Positions 43,904-54,118 are shown, counted from the stretch's first letter. The stretch: DNA of 64,000 nt from Cupriavidus pinatubonensis (GCF_019602855.1 NZ_CP080767.1:868001-932000); one strand, 5' to 3'. A program made the numbers and translations. Notes: generated by a model from the letters alone, not told the origin.

Positions 43904-45406
43904 TTATTCTTCCTGGAACGCTTCCTCGCGCTTGGCCTTGATCGACGGCGAGGCCACGATCAGCACCAGCACCGCAGCGGCGATCAGCAGGCCCATCGAC
44001 AGCGGACGGGTCACGAACACGCTGAAGTCACCACGCGACAGCAGCAGCGAGCGGCGGAAGTTTTCTTCCATCATCGGTCCCAGCACGAAGCCCAGCAGCA
44101 GCGGAGCCGGTTCGCACTTGAGCTTGATGAACAGGTAGCCGATCACGCCGAAGGCAGCGGTCTGGAACACGTCGAAGGTCGTGTTCTGGACCGAGTACAC
44201 GCCGATGCAGCAGAACGTCAGGATGGCCGGGTACAGGTAGCGGTAAGGCACCTTCAGCAGCTTCACCCAGATGCCGATCAGCGGCAGGTTCAGCACGATC
44301 AGCATGAAGTTGCCGATCCACATCGAGGCGATCAGGCCCCAGAACAGCGCTGGGTTGCTCGACATCACCTGCGGACCAGGCTGGATGTTGTGGATGGTCA
44401 TTGCACCGACCATCAGCGCCATCACAGCGTTGGGCGGAATGCCCAGCGTCAGCAGCGGGATGAACGAGGTCTGCGCCGCGGCGTTGTTGGCCGATTCCGG
44501 ACCTGCCACGCCTTCGATCGCACCCTTGCCGAACTCATGCGCGTACTTGGACGTTTTCTTTTCCAGCGAGTAGGCCGCGAACGAAGCCAGTGCAGCACCG
44601 CCGCCCGGCAGGATACCCAGCGCCGAACCGAGCACCGTGCCGCGCAGCACGGCCGGGATCATGCGCTTGAAGTCATCCTTGTTCGGGAACAGATTCGTGA
44701 TGTGGTCCGTAAAGGTCTCGCGGGCATCCTTCTGTTCAAGGTTCGCAATGATTTCCGCGAAGCCGAACACGCCCATGGCCACCGACACAAAGTTCAGGCC
44801 GTCGGTCAGCTCAGGCACGTCGAACGAGAAGCGCGCCGCGCCCGAGTTCACGTCGGTACCGACCAGGCCCAGCAGCAGGCCGAGCACGATCATCGAGATC
44901 GCCTTGACCAGCGAACCCGAAGCCAGCACCACGGCACCGATCAGGCCCAGCACCATCAGCGAGAAGTACTCGGCGGGGCCGAACTTGAACGCCAGTTCCG
45001 ACAGCGGCGCGGCAAAGGCGGCCAGGATCAGCGTGGCCACGCAGCCGGCGAAGAACGAGCCCAGGCCGGCTGTGGCTAGCGCCACCCCCGCTCGTCCTCG
45101 TCGTGCCATCTGGTAGCCATCGATGGTGGTCACCACCGACGACGATTCACCAGGCAGGTTCACCAGAATTGCCGTGGTCGAACCGCCGTACTGGGCGCCG
45201 TAGTAAATACCGGCCAGCATGATCAGTGCGGCCACCGGCGGCAGCGTGTAGGTCACCGGCAGCAGCATGGCGATGGTGGCCAGCGGCCCCAGGCCCGGCA
45301 GCACGCCGATCAGGGTACCGAGCACGCAGCCGAGGAAGGCGTAGGCCAGGTTCTGGAAGGAGAGGGCGGTAGCAAAGCCCAGTCCCAGATTAGAGAGAAG
45401 TTCCAT
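43904..45406 (-). CDS. tctA: tripartite tricarboxylate transporter large permease TctA
   Basis: 500 residues, about 11-12 transmembrane helices. The TctA signatures are clear: GTLIGVLPGLGPLATIAMLLP near the N-terminus, YYGAQYGGSTTAILVNLPGE, and LGIPPNAVMALMVGAMTIHNIQPGP in the middle. Forms the Na+-coupled carrier with TctB and a Bug/TctC receptor. Starts 13 bases after tctB. Confidence 0.97.
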   Translation of the reverse strand: MELLSNLGLGFATALSFQNLAYAFLGCVLGTLIGVLPGLGPLATIAMLLPVTYTLPPVAALIMLAGIYYGAQYGGSTTAILVNLPGESSSVVTTIDGYQMARRGRAGVALATAGLGSFFAGCVATLILAAFAAPLSELAFKFGPAEYFSLMVLGLIGAVVLASGSLVKAISMIVLGLLLGLVGTDVNSGAARFSFDVPELTDGLNFVSVAMGVFGFAEIIANLEQKDARETFTDHITNLFPNKDDFKRMIPAVLRGTVLGSALGILPGGGAALASFAAYSLEKKTSKYAHEFGKGAIEGVAGPESANNAAAQTSFIPLLTLGIPPNAVMALMVGAMTIHNIQPGPQVMSSNPALFWGLIASMWIGNFMLIVLNLPLIGIWVKLLKVPYRYLYPAILTFCCIGVYSVQNTTFDVFQTAAFGVIGYLFIKLKCEPAPLLLGFVLGPMMEENFRRSLLLSRGDFSVFVTRPLSMGLLIAAAVLVLIVASPSIKAKREEAFQEE

Positions 45407-45419
45407 GTTGGCGGTCTCC

Positions 45420-45881
45420 TTAGCTAGCCAGGAAAGCCGGCCACACCGGCATCTGCAGGTTGATGCCGTACACGAAAGCGCCCAGGCTGATCAGCACGAG
45501 GATGATCGAGTTGAGGATCGCGCCCTTCCAATTGAACTCGTGGCTGGCCATCGACGACACCAGCACCAGCACCAGCACCGACAACACCATGCCCAGCGGC
45601 TTGAGCATCAGGCCGAACAGCACGACGGCACCCAGAATCCACAACAGCGACTTGATGTCCCAGCGGGCAAGGTGGTCCTCTTCCGCCTTGGCAGACAGCG
45701 AACCCCACAGCACCAGCACGCCCAGCAGGGCGAGCACGACGCCGAGCCAGAACGGGAAATATCCCGGCCCCATCTTTGCGGCGGTTCCCATGGAATAGCC
45801 GCGTGCGACCCAGGAAAAGCCGAATCCGACCAAGATGAACATCAGGCCGGAGGCAAAGTCCTTTTGGCTACGTATGCGCAA
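45420..45881 (-). CDS. tctB: tripartite tricarboxylate transporter small subunit TctB
   Basis: 153 residues with four predicted helices (FASGLMFILVGFGFSWVARGYSMGTAAKMGPGYFPFWLGV and later hydrophobic segments). The start is a TTG at 45881 with GAGGAG eight bases upstream; no ATG fits, and starting further up would add residues not found in the family. First gene of tctB-tctA. No tctC precedes it, which is unusual. Confidence 0.93.
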   Translation of the reverse strand: MRIRSQKDFASGLMFILVGFGFSWVARGYSMGTAAKMGPGYFPFWLGVVLALLGVLVLWGSLSAKAEEDHLARWDIKSLLWILGAVVLFGLMLKPLGMVLSVLVLVLVSSMASHEFNWKGAILNSIILVLISLGAFVYGINLQMPVWPAFLAS

Positions 45882-45995
45882 AATGATTCTCCTCGATAAG
45901 ACTGCTTGAAATCTGCCGGGCGCCGATGGTGCGGTGCAGTAACGCAACTTGCACTGACGGGCCTCTTCGCGGGCAGGGTGCAAGGTAAGGGTGCG

Positions 45996-46017
45996 ACCTT
46001 TCAGCTACCTTTCAGAT
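45996..46017. promoter_or_regulatory. tandem 11-bp direct repeat upstream of tctB
   Basis: ACCTTTCAGCT followed at once by ACCTTTCAGAT: two 11-bp units in head-to-tail order, about 115 bases before the tctB start. OmpR-family response regulators (such as TctD of tricarboxylate systems) bind direct repeats spaced by about one helical turn. Confidence 0.55.
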
Positions 46018-46208
46018 GTCTGCAAACTTGGTCATGCTGAGGGTATCTCCTAATGAGGCGGCGCTTAAAATGCCTGCGAAGCTAGGCTGGAGGCGGGCTT
46101 GCGGCGCATCGCGGGCGCTCCTTCAGGGCGGTTTCCGGGGTGCTGAGCTATCATCGGACAGGTCGGACCCCGCCTCGAAAGGTGGCGACCGCGGCACTGG
46201 CTGTAAGG

Positions 46209-46230
46209 TGCTGAAAGGTTGCGAAAGATG
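46209..46230. promoter_or_regulatory. second tandem repeat, opposite orientation, near the antiporter start
   Basis: CTGAAAGGT then GCGAAAGATG: the CTTTC core recurs twice at 10-base spacing but on the opposite strand relative to the first site, 24-45 bases before the antiporter start. The similarity to 45996-46017 is partial. Confidence 0.4.
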
Positions 46231-46253
46231 GCGTTAGATAGAAAGGACTCCCT

Positions 46254-48020
46254 TTGGAGAGCGTCGACCATGTCATCCTGATCGGCGCCGTCGTGATGTC
46301 GCTCGGCATCGTGGTCGGCGCCTTTTCCGCACGCGCGGGCGTGCCGTTCCTGCTAGTGTTCCTCGCGGTCGGCATGCTGGCCGGCGTGGACGGCCCGGGC
46401 GGCATCCGCTTCTCGAACACCTGGCTCAGTTTCCTGGTGGGCAACCTTGCGCTCGCCGTGATCTTGCTCGATGGCGGCCTGCGCACCAGTTATACGACGT
46501 TCCGCGTGGCATTGCGGCCTTCGCTCGCACTGGCCACCGTGGGTGTGCTGGTGACGGCCGGACTGGTGGGCCTGTTCTCGGCCTCGGTGCTCGGCATCGA
46601 CTGGAAGCTCGGCCTGCTGCTGGGCGCCATCGTGGGCTCCACGGATGCGGCGGCCGTCTTTTCGCTGCTGCACAGCAGCGGCATCCGCCTGAAAGACCGC
46701 GTGGCGAGCGTGCTCGAAATCGAATCCGGCATCAACGACCCGATGGCCATCTTCCTGACGCTGACCCTGATGGAGTGGATTGCCGCGCCGGACGGCCTGA
46801 CGCCGCTAGCGCTCGCCATGCGGCTGGGCGTCCAGTTCGGTGTGGGCGCGGTGCTGGGGGTCGGGCTCGGCTTGTGCCTGGCCAGCGTTCTCGAGCGCAT
46901 CGAGGTCGCGGAAGGCCTGCATGCGATCCTGATCTGCTCGGGCGGCGCGCTGATCTTTGCCATCACGCAGACTCTGGGTGGCAGCGGCTTCCTCGCGGTG
47001 TACCTCGCCGGCATGCTGGTGGGGAACCGGGACAGGGCCGTGACATCGGACACCATGCGCGCCATGGACGGCATGGCATGGCTGGCCCAGTCGGCGATGT
47101 TCTTGCTGCTGGGCCTGCTGGTGGCACCGCACCGGATCTGGGAGGTGGCATTGCCCGCCATCGCGGTGGCGGCCTTTCTGATGTTCGTAGCCCGGCCGGC
47201 GGCCGTATTCCTCGCGCTGCTGCCCTTCCGGCTGAGCGTCGGGGAAAAGGGGTTCATTGCGTGGATGGGGCTGCGCGGCGCGGTACCCATCGTGCTGTCG
47301 CTGTTCCCGCTGCTGCGCGGCTTGCCGGAGTCCGGCCTGATTTTTCGCATCGCGTTCGCCGTGGTGCTGGCGAGCCTGCTGCTGCAGGGAACGACGGTGG
47401 CGCCTGCCGCGCGGCTGGCCCGCGTGCTGCGCCCCGGCTTTCCCGAGCCACTCGCGCGCTCGCGTTTGCGTGGCACGCACGGCCCGACACTGGAGGTCAT
47501 GCAGTTCCGGGTCGGTGCCAACGCGCCTGTGGAAAACGTTCGGGCCGATCAGCTGGAACTGCCGCCCAAATGCCGGTTGCTGACCGTGGCGCGCGACGAC
47601 GCGCTCGCGCCGCACGACCAGACCGTGCTGCGTGCCGGCGATACGGTGTCGGTCCTGGCGCCCGCTACAGTGGTGCCCAGACTGGCGGCGCTGTTCCAGG
47701 CGGCGGGCCCGGCCCCGGCGTGGGAGCAAGTCACGCATGATTTCCTGATTTCCGGCGATGCGTTCCTGCGCGATCTGGCGGCGCTCTACGGCGAGCGCGC
47801 GTTGACCGCTGCTGAAAGTCCGCTGACGCTGGCCGACGCCATGCAGGCCGCCTTCGTTTCGCCGCCGGTTGAAGGCGACAGCGTCGTGATCGCCGGGCTG
47901 CATCTGACTGCCGCGCGCATGGAAGGGCCGCGCATTGTGCAGGTCGGCCTGTTGCTGCCGCGCACCGAAGGTGCCACCGGCACGCGGCGCTGGGGCATCT
48001 GGCGCAAGCGCCAGGCCTAG
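46254..48020 (+). CDS. nhaP2: K+/H+ antiporter (NhaP2/CvrA type)
   Basis: 588 residues. Twelve or so helices of the CPA1 fold occupy residues 5-395 (GVLVTAGLVGLFSASVLGIDWK, LLLGAIVGSTDAAAVFSLLHSS with the key Asp, EIESGINDPMAIFLT). A cytoplasmic RCK_C-like domain follows (about 410-490, FRVGANAPVENVRADQLELPP), then a CorC-HlyC-like tail. Probably exports K+ in exchange for protons. The start is a TTG at 46254 with AAAGGA upstream. Divergent from tctBA. Confidence 0.92.
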   Translation: MESVDHVILIGAVVMSLGIVVGAFSARAGVPFLLVFLAVGMLAGVDGPGGIRFSNTWLSFLVGNLALAVILLDGGLRTSYTTFRVALRPSLALATVGVLVTAGLVGLFSASVLGIDWKLGLLLGAIVGSTDAAAVFSLLHSSGIRLKDRVASVLEIESGINDPMAIFLTLTLMEWIAAPDGLTPLALAMRLGVQFGVGAVLGVGLGLCLASVLERIEVAEGLHAILICSGGALIFAITQTLGGSGFLAVYLAGMLVGNRDRAVTSDTMRAMDGMAWLAQSAMFLLLGLLVAPHRIWEVALPAIAVAAFLMFVARPAAVFLALLPFRLSVGEKGFIAWMGLRGAVPIVLSLFPLLRGLPESGLIFRIAFAVVLASLLLQGTTVAPAARLARVLRPGFPEPLARSRLRGTHGPTLEVMQFRVGANAPVENVRADQLELPPKCRLLTVARDDALAPHDQTVLRAGDTVSVLAPATVVPRLAALFQAAGPAPAWEQVTHDFLISGDAFLRDLAALYGERALTAAESPLTLADAMQAAFVSPPVEGDSVVIAGLHLTAARMEGPRIVQVGLLLPRTEGATGTRRWGIWRKRQA

Positions 48021-48030
48021 TCCGCGGACG

Positions 48031-49026
48031 TCAGTCGACCTTAGCGCCCGACACGCGCACGATCTGCGCGTACTTCTTCAGCTCGCGCTGTACCAGCGCG
48101 CCGAACTGCTCCGGCGTGGTCGGCGCCGGCTGGGCGCCGATACGCGCCAGCCGCGCCTTCATGTCATCCGTCTTCAGGATGGCGACGATATCGTGATTGA
48201 GCCGGTCGACGATCTCGCGCGGCGTGTTGGCGGGTGCGAACACGCCGAACCACGTCGAGATATCGAAGCCTTCCAGTCCGAGGCCCTTGCCAGCTTCGGC
48301 AATGGTCGGCAGTTCCGGGACCGCCGTGGCGCGCGTGGCCGTGGTCACCGCGAATGCCTTCAGCTTGCCGGCCTTGATGTTGGCGGAGGCCGAGGCCAGG
48401 TTGTCGAAGATCAGGTCGGTCTGGCCGGAAAGTACCGACAGCTGCGCTGGCGATGCGCCGTTGTACGGGATATGGACCATGCTGATCTTCGCCATGCTCT
48501 TGAACAGCTCGCCCGACAGGTGGCCCGCGCTGCCGTTGCCGCCCGATGCATAGTCAAGCTTGCCCGGATGCTTGCGTGCGTATTCGACCAGCTCGCGCAC
48601 ATTGTTGATATGAAGTTCCGCCGCCTTGCCCGGATGCATCACGAGCACGTTGGGTACATCCGCCACCAGCGTGATTGGCGCGAAGTCCTTCACCGGGTCA
48701 TACGGCATCTTGCTGAACAGCGTCGGGTTGATGGCGTGTGTGGCCACCGCCCCCATGACGATGGTGTAGCCGTCCGCGGGCTGCTTGGCGACATAGTCCG
48801 CGCCAAGGTTGCCGCCCGCACCGGGCTTGTTTTCGACGACGACCGGCTGGCCAAGGCTGTCGCGCAGCTTTTCGCCGATGGCGCGCGCAACCGTATCGAG
48901 CGGGCCGCCAGCCGGGTAGGGCACCACGAACTTGATCGGCTTGGTCGGGTAAGCGGTGGCCGCCACGGCAGCCGTGGCCGGCAGCATGGCCGCCAGCACG
49001 GTGGCGGCGAGCAGTTTTTTCAGCAT
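48031..49026 (-). CDS. tripartite tricarboxylate transporter receptor (Bug/TctC family)
   Basis: 331 residues. Signal peptide (MLKKLLAATVLAAMLPATAAVAA) and the Bug fold (YPTKPIKFVVPYPAGGPLDTVARAIGEKL, VVVENKPGAGGNLGADYVAKQPADGYTIV, DYASGGNGSAGHL, HIPYNG). Periplasmic carboxylate binder; ligand unknown. It follows the DUF2214 gene by 39 bases and faces the antiporter gene. With tctBA only 2 kb away it is a candidate partner, but it lies beyond the intervening antiporter gene. Confidence 0.95.
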   Translation of the reverse strand: MLKKLLAATVLAAMLPATAAVAATAYPTKPIKFVVPYPAGGPLDTVARAIGEKLRDSLGQPVVVENKPGAGGNLGADYVAKQPADGYTIVMGAVATHAINPTLFSKMPYDPVKDFAPITLVADVPNVLVMHPGKAAELHINNVRELVEYARKHPGKLDYASGGNGSAGHLSGELFKSMAKISMVHIPYNGASPAQLSVLSGQTDLIFDNLASASANIKAGKLKAFAVTTATRATAVPELPTIAEAGKGLGLEGFDISTWFGVFAPANTPREIVDRLNHDIVAILKTDDMKARLARIGAQPAPTTPEQFGALVQRELKKYAQIVRVSGAKVD

Positions 49027-49065
49027 GAGAACTTCGGAGAATGGAAAACCAGGGAATGCGGTGTT

Positions 49066-49521
49066 TTACCTCGCGCCAATGCCGCGCGCCATCATCACGG
49101 CGCACAGCGGCAACAGGATCACGAGGTGGGCTTCGATCATGACCCAGCGGCGGACCTTCTTGATTTCGGACGGCGGCGGCACGAAATCGGGCAGCTTGCG
49201 GCTCTGCTTGCGCCAGCGCGCGATCGCGAAGGTAGGCGGCAGCGAGCACAGCGCGATGACGACGAACACGGTCATCTTCGCGTGGAACCACGGGTTGTGC
49301 AGATAGAAGTCGACGCCCTTGGCGCCGTAGAACAGACGCAGAAGGCCGGTCGCCAGAACCGCCATCGCTGACAGGAAGTAGACCCCGTCGTAGATCGACA
49401 GGCGGCGCACCGTGGCCGGCGTGAGGTCAGGCCGCAGCACCACGGCTTCGGCCGCCATCAGCGTGATCAGGACGAAGATCGCCAGGAAGTGGAAAAATGC
49501 CAGCAAGGCATCGGTCAGCAT
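49066..49521 (-). CDS. DUF2214 family membrane protein
   Basis: 151 residues with four predicted helices (LLAFFHFLAIFVLITLMAAEAVVL, YDGVYFLSAMAVLATGLLRLFYG, MTVFVVIALCSL and a last one near HLVILLPLCAVMMA). Family of unknown function. The ATG at 49521 has AAGGAG upstream. Likely cotranscribed with the Bug receptor gene behind it. Confidence 0.85.
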   Translation of the reverse strand: MLTDALLAFFHFLAIFVLITLMAAEAVVLRPDLTPATVRRLSIYDGVYFLSAMAVLATGLLRLFYGAKGVDFYLHNPWFHAKMTVFVVIALCSLPPTFAIARWRKQSRKLPDFVPPPSEIKKVRRWVMIEAHLVILLPLCAVMMARGIGAR

Positions 49522-49668
49522 GGAATCTCCTTGGGGGCCCGCCGACACAAGATGGCGGCTGGCGCTCACTCGGGGCGCCAGCGCAAGGCAATCCTGGTCG
49601 CGCGGAACAGCTTCGGGGGACGACTGATCAACAACTGCGCATTGCGCCAGGCCCGGCGCAAGTGGCTC

Positions 49669-50889
49669 TTATACCACGCCCTTGGCGCGTAGCGCAGCGA
49701 TCTTCTCGGGGCTGTAGCCCAGTGACTCGGCCAGGATGGTGTCGGTGTGCTCGCCAAGCAGCGGCGGATGGCGCAGCGCCTCGGGCGGCGTGGCGCTCAT
49801 CTTGATCGGGCTGCCGACCAGCTTGACCTCGCCGGCGCTCGGGTGCGGCAAGTCCACGCGCAGGCCGCGGGCCTTGACCTGCTCGTCCTCGAAGACTTCG
49901 TCGAGCGAGTTGATCGGGCCGCACGGCACGCCGGCCGCTTCCAGGTCGCGGATCCACTGTGCGCGCGTACGCGTGCGCACCATGTCGGCCAGGATCGGCA
50001 CCAGCACGTCGCGGTTGGCCACGCGCTGCGGGTTGGTCGAAAAGCGCGGATCATCCGCCAGTTCCGGCTGGCCGCCGTCGTTGACGAACTTGCGGAACTG
50101 CCCGTCGTTGCCGACCGCGACGATCAGCCAGCCGTCGGCGGCCTGGAAGGTCTGGTACGGGACGATGTTCGGGTGCGCATTGCCCCAGCGGCGCGGAGCC
50201 TGGCCGCTCGCCAGGTAGTTGGTATTCATATTGGCCAGCATGGCGACCTGCACGTCGAGCAGCGCCATGTCGATGTACTGGCCTTCGCCCGTGCGGTCGC
50301 GGTGCGCCAGCGCGGCCAGCACGGCGATAGTCGCGTACTGGCCGGTCATCAGGTCGGAGATCGCCACGCCGGCCTTCTGCGGGCCGCCGCCCGGCAGGTC
50401 GTCGCGCTCGCCGGTCAGGCTCATGAAGCCGCCCATGCCCTGGATGATGAAGTCATAGCCGGGGCGGGCCGCATATGGGCCGCTCTGGCCGAAGCCGGTC
50501 ACCGAGCAATAAATGATGTCCGGCTTCACCGCCTTCAGCGATGCATAGTCGAGCCCGTACTTCTTCAACTGGCCGACCTTGTAGTTTTCCAGCACCACAT
50601 CGCTCTGCGCGGCGAGTTCGCGCACGAGTTGCTGGCCTTCGGGCGATGAAATATCGCAGGTCACCGAACGCTTGTTGCGGTTCGCTGCCAGGTAGTAGGC
50701 GGCTTCTGCGGTATCGCTGCCGTCGGTGGCCTTGAGCCACGGCGGTCCCCAGGTACGGGTGTCATCCCCGGCGCCGGGGCGTTCGATCTTGATGACATCG
50801 GCGCCGAAATCGGCAAGGTTCTGGGCACACCAAGGCCCGGCAAGGACGCGGGTCAGGTCGAGAACGCGGAGATGGCTTAAGGCTCCCAT
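49669..50889 (-). CDS. CaiB/BaiF family CoA-transferase
   Basis: 406 residues from ATG 50889, normal family length and order: [50 protein letters not shown] with the nucleophilic Asp, [30 protein letters not shown], and the late [17 protein letters not shown]. Moves CoA between carboxylic acids; the pair of acids is unknown. It may use succinate or glutarate, but the sequence does not show it. Divergent from alaS. Confidence 0.94.
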   Translation of the reverse strand: MGALSHLRVLDLTRVLAGPWCAQNLADFGADVIKIERPGAGDDTRTWGPPWLKATDGSDTAEAAYYLAANRNKRSVTCDISSPEGQQLVRELAAQSDVVLENYKVGQLKKYGLDYASLKAVKPDIIYCSVTGFGQSGPYAARPGYDFIIQGMGGFMSLTGERDDLPGGGPQKAGVAISDLMTGQYATIAVLAALAHRDRTGEGQYIDMALLDVQVAMLANMNTNYLASGQAPRRWGNAHPNIVPYQTFQAADGWLIVAVGNDGQFRKFVNDGGQPELADDPRFSTNPQRVANRDVLVPILADMVRTRTRAQWIRDLEAAGVPCGPINSLDEVFEDEQVKARGLRVDLPHPSAGEVKLVGSPIKMSATPPEALRHPPLLGEHTDTILAESLGYSPEKIAALRAKGVV

Positions 50890-51182
50890 GGCAGCGAGGG
50901 GGCTCCGTTTGCAGAGGGTGTAAAGGGGGATGCCGAAGCCTGCGGATGGGCTGGCGCGGACACGCTGCACTCTACCACCGGGGCTGGTATATGGCGCCTT
51001 CTGGTGCCTTATGCGCCGCTTCGCAAGTCGGGATTTGGGCGATAACCGACCGATCGCGCGGCGCGGTGGCTGGTCTGGCCGCCATGCGTTTTTTGAGGCT
51101 GGCTTGCCCGTATAATCAACGGTTTGCAAATCCAACACTGATTCGTCGCGCCCTGCCTGCCGCGGGAAGCGTCCGCCATCCC
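50890..51182. other. divergent promoter region, CoA-transferase / alaS
   Basis: 293 bases with no gene that I can support. Contains promoters for both genes; no strong inverted repeat or riboswitch-like fold was seen. Confidence 0.35.
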
Positions 51183-53807
51183 ATGAAAGTCTCAGACATT
51201 CGCAGCAAGTTCCTGCAGTTCTTCGAATCGAAGGGCCATACCGTGGTCCGCTCGTCCAGCCTGGTGCCGGCGAATGACCCGACGCTGCTGTTCACCAACT
51301 CCGGCATGGTGCAGTTCAAGGACGTGTTCCTGGGCACCGACAAGCGCCCGTACAGCCGCGCGACTTCGTCGCAGCGTTCGGTGCGCGCCGGCGGCAAGCA
51401 CAATGACCTGGAGAACGTGGGCTACACCGCCCGCCACCATACGTTCTTCGAGATGCTGGGCAACTTCTCGTTCGGCGACTACTTCAAGCGTGAAGCGATC
51501 CAGTACGCGTGGGAACTGCTGACCAAGGTCTACCAGCTCCCGGCCGAGAAGCTGTGGGTGACGGTCTACGCGGAAGACGACGAAGCCTATGACATCTGGG
51601 CCAAGGAAGTCGGCGTGCCGACCGAGCGCATCGTGCGCATCGGCGACAACAAGGGTTCGCGCTACGCATCGGACAACTTCTGGCAGATGGCCGACACCGG
51701 CCCGTGCGGCCCGTGCTCGGAAATCTTCTTCGACCACGGCCCGGACGTGTGGGGCGGCCCCCCGGGATCGCCCGAGGAAGACGGCGACCGCTACATCGAG
51801 ATCTGGAACCTCGTGTTCATGCAGTTCAACCGCGACGAGCAGGGCAACATGACGCCGCTGCCCAAGCCATGCGTGGACACCGGCATGGGCCTGGAGCGCA
51901 TTGCCGCGGTGCTGCAGCACGTGCACAGCAACTACGAGATCGACCTGTTCCAGGCGCTGATCAAGGCCGCCGCGCGTGAAACGCATATCGACAACCTGAA
52001 CCAGAACTCGCTGAAGGTCATCGCCGACCATATCCGCGCGTGCTCGTTCCTGATCGTCGACGGCGTGATCCCCGGCAACGAAGGCCGGGGCTACGTGCTG
52101 CGCCGTATCGTGCGCCGCGCGATCCGCCATGGCTACAAGCTGGGCCAGAAGACCCCGTTCTTCCACAAGCTCGTGGCTGACCTCGTGGCGCAGATGGGCG
52201 AAGCCTATCCGGAACTGGCCGACGCCCAGGGCCGTGTGACCGAAGTGCTGAAGGCCGAGGAAGAGCGTTTCTTCGAGACCATCGAGAACGGCATGTCGAT
52301 CCTCGACGCTGCGCTGGCCGACCTGAAGCTCAGGGGCGGCAAGACGCTCGACGGCGAACTGGCGTTCAAGCTGCACGACACCTTCGGCTTCCCGCTGGAC
52401 CTGACGCAGGACGTCTGCCGCGAGCAGGAAATCGCCGTGGACGAGGCCGCGTTCGACGCCGCCATGAACCGCCAGCGCGAGCAGGCACGTGCCGCCGGCA
52501 AGTTCAAGATGGCCGCTGGTCTGGAATACTCGGGCGACAAGACCGTGTTCCATGGCTACGAAAAGCTGGAGCTGCCGCAGGCAAAGATCATCGCGCTGTA
52601 CGTGGACGGCGCTGCTGTCGACGCCATGCAGCCGGGCCAGACCGGCGTGATCGTGCTCGACAACACCCCGTTCTACGCGGAATCCGGTGGCCAGGCTGGC
52701 GACCAGGGCGTGCTCAAGGCTGGCAATGCCGTGTTCGCCGTGGCTGACACCACCAAGATCCAGGCCGACGTGTTCGGTCACCAGGGCACGCTGGAAGGCG
52801 GCGCGCTGAAGGTCGGCGACACCGTGCAGCCGCAGGTCGATGCACTGCGCCGCGCGCGCACCGTGCGCAACCACTCGGCCACCCACCTGATGCACAAGGC
52901 GCTGCGCGAAGTGCTGGGCACCCACGTGCAACAGAAGGGCTCGCTGGTCGATGCCGACAAGACGCGTTTCGACTTCTCGCACAACGCGCCGATGACCGAC
53001 GAGCAGATCCGTCGCGTCGAAGACATCGTCAACGCCGAAATTCTGCGCAACGAAGACACGCACGCCGAGATCATGCCGTTCGACGACGCGGTCAAGAGCG
53101 GCGCGATGGCACTGTTCGGCGAGAAGTACGCCGATGACGTGCGCGTGCTGTCGATCGGCACCTCGAAGGAACTGTGTGGCGGCACCCACGTGCACCGCAC
53201 CGGCGACATCGGCCTGTTCAAGATCGTGGTGGAAGGCGGTGTGGCCGCGGGCATCCGCCGCGTGGAAGCGATCACCGGCGACAACGCGCTGCACTACTTG
53301 CAGAAGCTCGACGCCAAGCTCAACGAAGCCGCTGCCGCGCTGAAGGCGCAGCCTTCGGAGCTGGTGCCGCGCATCGGCCAGGTGCAGGAGCAGGTACGCG
53401 CGCTCGAGAAGGAGTTGGAGCGCCTGAAGAGCAAGCTCGCTTCGTCGCAAGGCGACGAGCTCGCCGAGCAGGCGGTCGACGTGAAGGGCCTCAAGGTGCT
53501 GGCCGCCCAACTCGAAGGCGCAGATGTGAAGACGCTGCGCGAGACCATGGACAAGCTCAAGGACAAGCTGCAGAGCGCGGCGATCGTGCTGGCCGCAGTG
53601 GCCGACGGCAAGGTCAGCCTGATCGCCGGCGTGACCGCCGATGCGACCGGCAAGGTCAAGGCTGGCGAGCTGGTCAACTTTGTCGCGCAGCAGGTTGGCG
53701 GCAAGGGCGGTGGCCGTCCGGATATGGCTCAGGCTGGCGGTACCGAGCCGGGCAAGCTGCCGCAGGCGCTGTCGGGTGTGGTGGAGTGGGTGTCGGCGAA
53801 GGTTTAA
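51183..53807 (+). CDS. alaS: alanyl-tRNA synthetase
   Basis: 874 residues from ATG 51183. Class II synthetase: the catalytic core opens [19 protein letters not shown], with [16 protein letters not shown] and [19 protein letters not shown]. The editing domain carries [11 protein letters not shown] near residue 565 and the CGGTH zinc motif near 664. The C-terminal C-Ala region ends [13 protein letters not shown] strong terminator follows. Confidence 0.98.
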   Translation: MKVSDIRSKFLQFFESKGHTVVRSSSLVPANDPTLLFTNSGMVQFKDVFLGTDKRPYSRATSSQRSVRAGGKHNDLENVGYTARHHTFFEMLGNFSFGDYFKREAIQYAWELLTKVYQLPAEKLWVTVYAEDDEAYDIWAKEVGVPTERIVRIGDNKGSRYASDNFWQMADTGPCGPCSEIFFDHGPDVWGGPPGSPEEDGDRYIEIWNLVFMQFNRDEQGNMTPLPKPCVDTGMGLERIAAVLQHVHSNYEIDLFQALIKAAARETHIDNLNQNSLKVIADHIRACSFLIVDGVIPGNEGRGYVLRRIVRRAIRHGYKLGQKTPFFHKLVADLVAQMGEAYPELADAQGRVTEVLKAEEERFFETIENGMSILDAALADLKLRGGKTLDGELAFKLHDTFGFPLDLTQDVCREQEIAVDEAAFDAAMNRQREQARAAGKFKMAAGLEYSGDKTVFHGYEKLELPQAKIIALYVDGAAVDAMQPGQTGVIVLDNTPFYAESGGQAGDQGVLKAGNAVFAVADTTKIQADVFGHQGTLEGGALKVGDTVQPQVDALRRARTVRNHSATHLMHKALREVLGTHVQQKGSLVDADKTRFDFSHNAPMTDEQIRRVEDIVNAEILRNEDTHAEIMPFDDAVKSGAMALFGEKYADDVRVLSIGTSKELCGGTHVHRTGDIGLFKIVVEGGVAAGIRRVEAITGDNALHYLQKLDAKLNEAAAALKAQPSELVPRIGQVQEQVRALEKELERLKSKLASSQGDELAEQAVDVKGLKVLAAQLEGADVKTLRETMDKLKDKLQSAAIVLAAVADGKVSLIAGVTADATGKVKAGELVNFVAQQVGGKGGGRPDMAQAGGTEPGKLPQALSGVVEWVSAKV

Positions 53808-53829
53808 AGTTTTTCCGGCTAGGATAAAA

Positions 53830-53850
53830 GGGCGCCTCGGCGCCCTTTTT
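53830..53850 (+). terminator. rho-independent terminator of alaS
   Basis: GGGCGCC, loop TC, GGCGCCC, then TTTTT. It lies 23 bases beyond the alaS stop, and the flanking AAAA makes it bidirectional in form. It separates alaS from the VapB-like gene. Confidence 0.93.
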
Positions 53851-53893
53851 CTTTATCATCCAACGTCATGTATTGACCGTGTCCGGAACCACC

Positions 53894-54097
53894 ATGAGAG
53901 CCACAGTGACGATTGACGACGAGTTGTACGAGCAGGCGCTTGCAATGGCAGACCCATTGATGGATAAGTCAGAACTCGTTCAGGAGGCGATCAGGACATT
54001 TATTCGCGTGCAAGCCGCAAAGCGCTTGGCTGCTGCGGGCGGCGCACTTCCCAATATGCCCGACGTGCCCCGAGGGCGAGACAAGCCAGTAACTTGA
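53894..54097 (+). CDS. VapB-type antitoxin-like protein without a toxin partner
   Basis: 67 residues. The opening [20 protein letters not shown] and the [21 protein letters not shown] helix match the VapB antitoxin (PF09957-type ribbon-helix-helix). The start at ATG 53894 removes seven poorly supported residues. No VapC gene follows; the next gene is on the other strand and ends 22 bases later. So it is an orphan: a relic, a stand-alone regulator, or part of a system encoded elsewhere. Confidence 0.82.
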   Translation: MRATVTIDDELYEQALAMADPLMDKSELVQEAIRTFIRVQAAKRLAAAGGALPNMPDVPRGRDKPVT

Positions 54098-54118
54098 ACC
54101 CTGCGCGACGCGGCCGCG

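Larger units (their letters stand above)
45882..46253. other. 372-base divergent region between tctB and the antiporter gene
   Basis: No convincing gene is present; a short frame at 46016-46237 has no ribosome site or recognisable content. The region holds two sets of tandem CTTTCAG-type repeats (45996-46017 and 46209-46230, listed separately), the GAGGAG of tctB and an AAAGGA ribosome site for the antiporter. Confidence 0.5.

Noticed and set aside
51192..53510. 772-codon open frame antisense to alaS
   Set aside because: An artefact of alaS codon bias; composition (His, Arg, Val, Leu) is typical of an antisense shadow.
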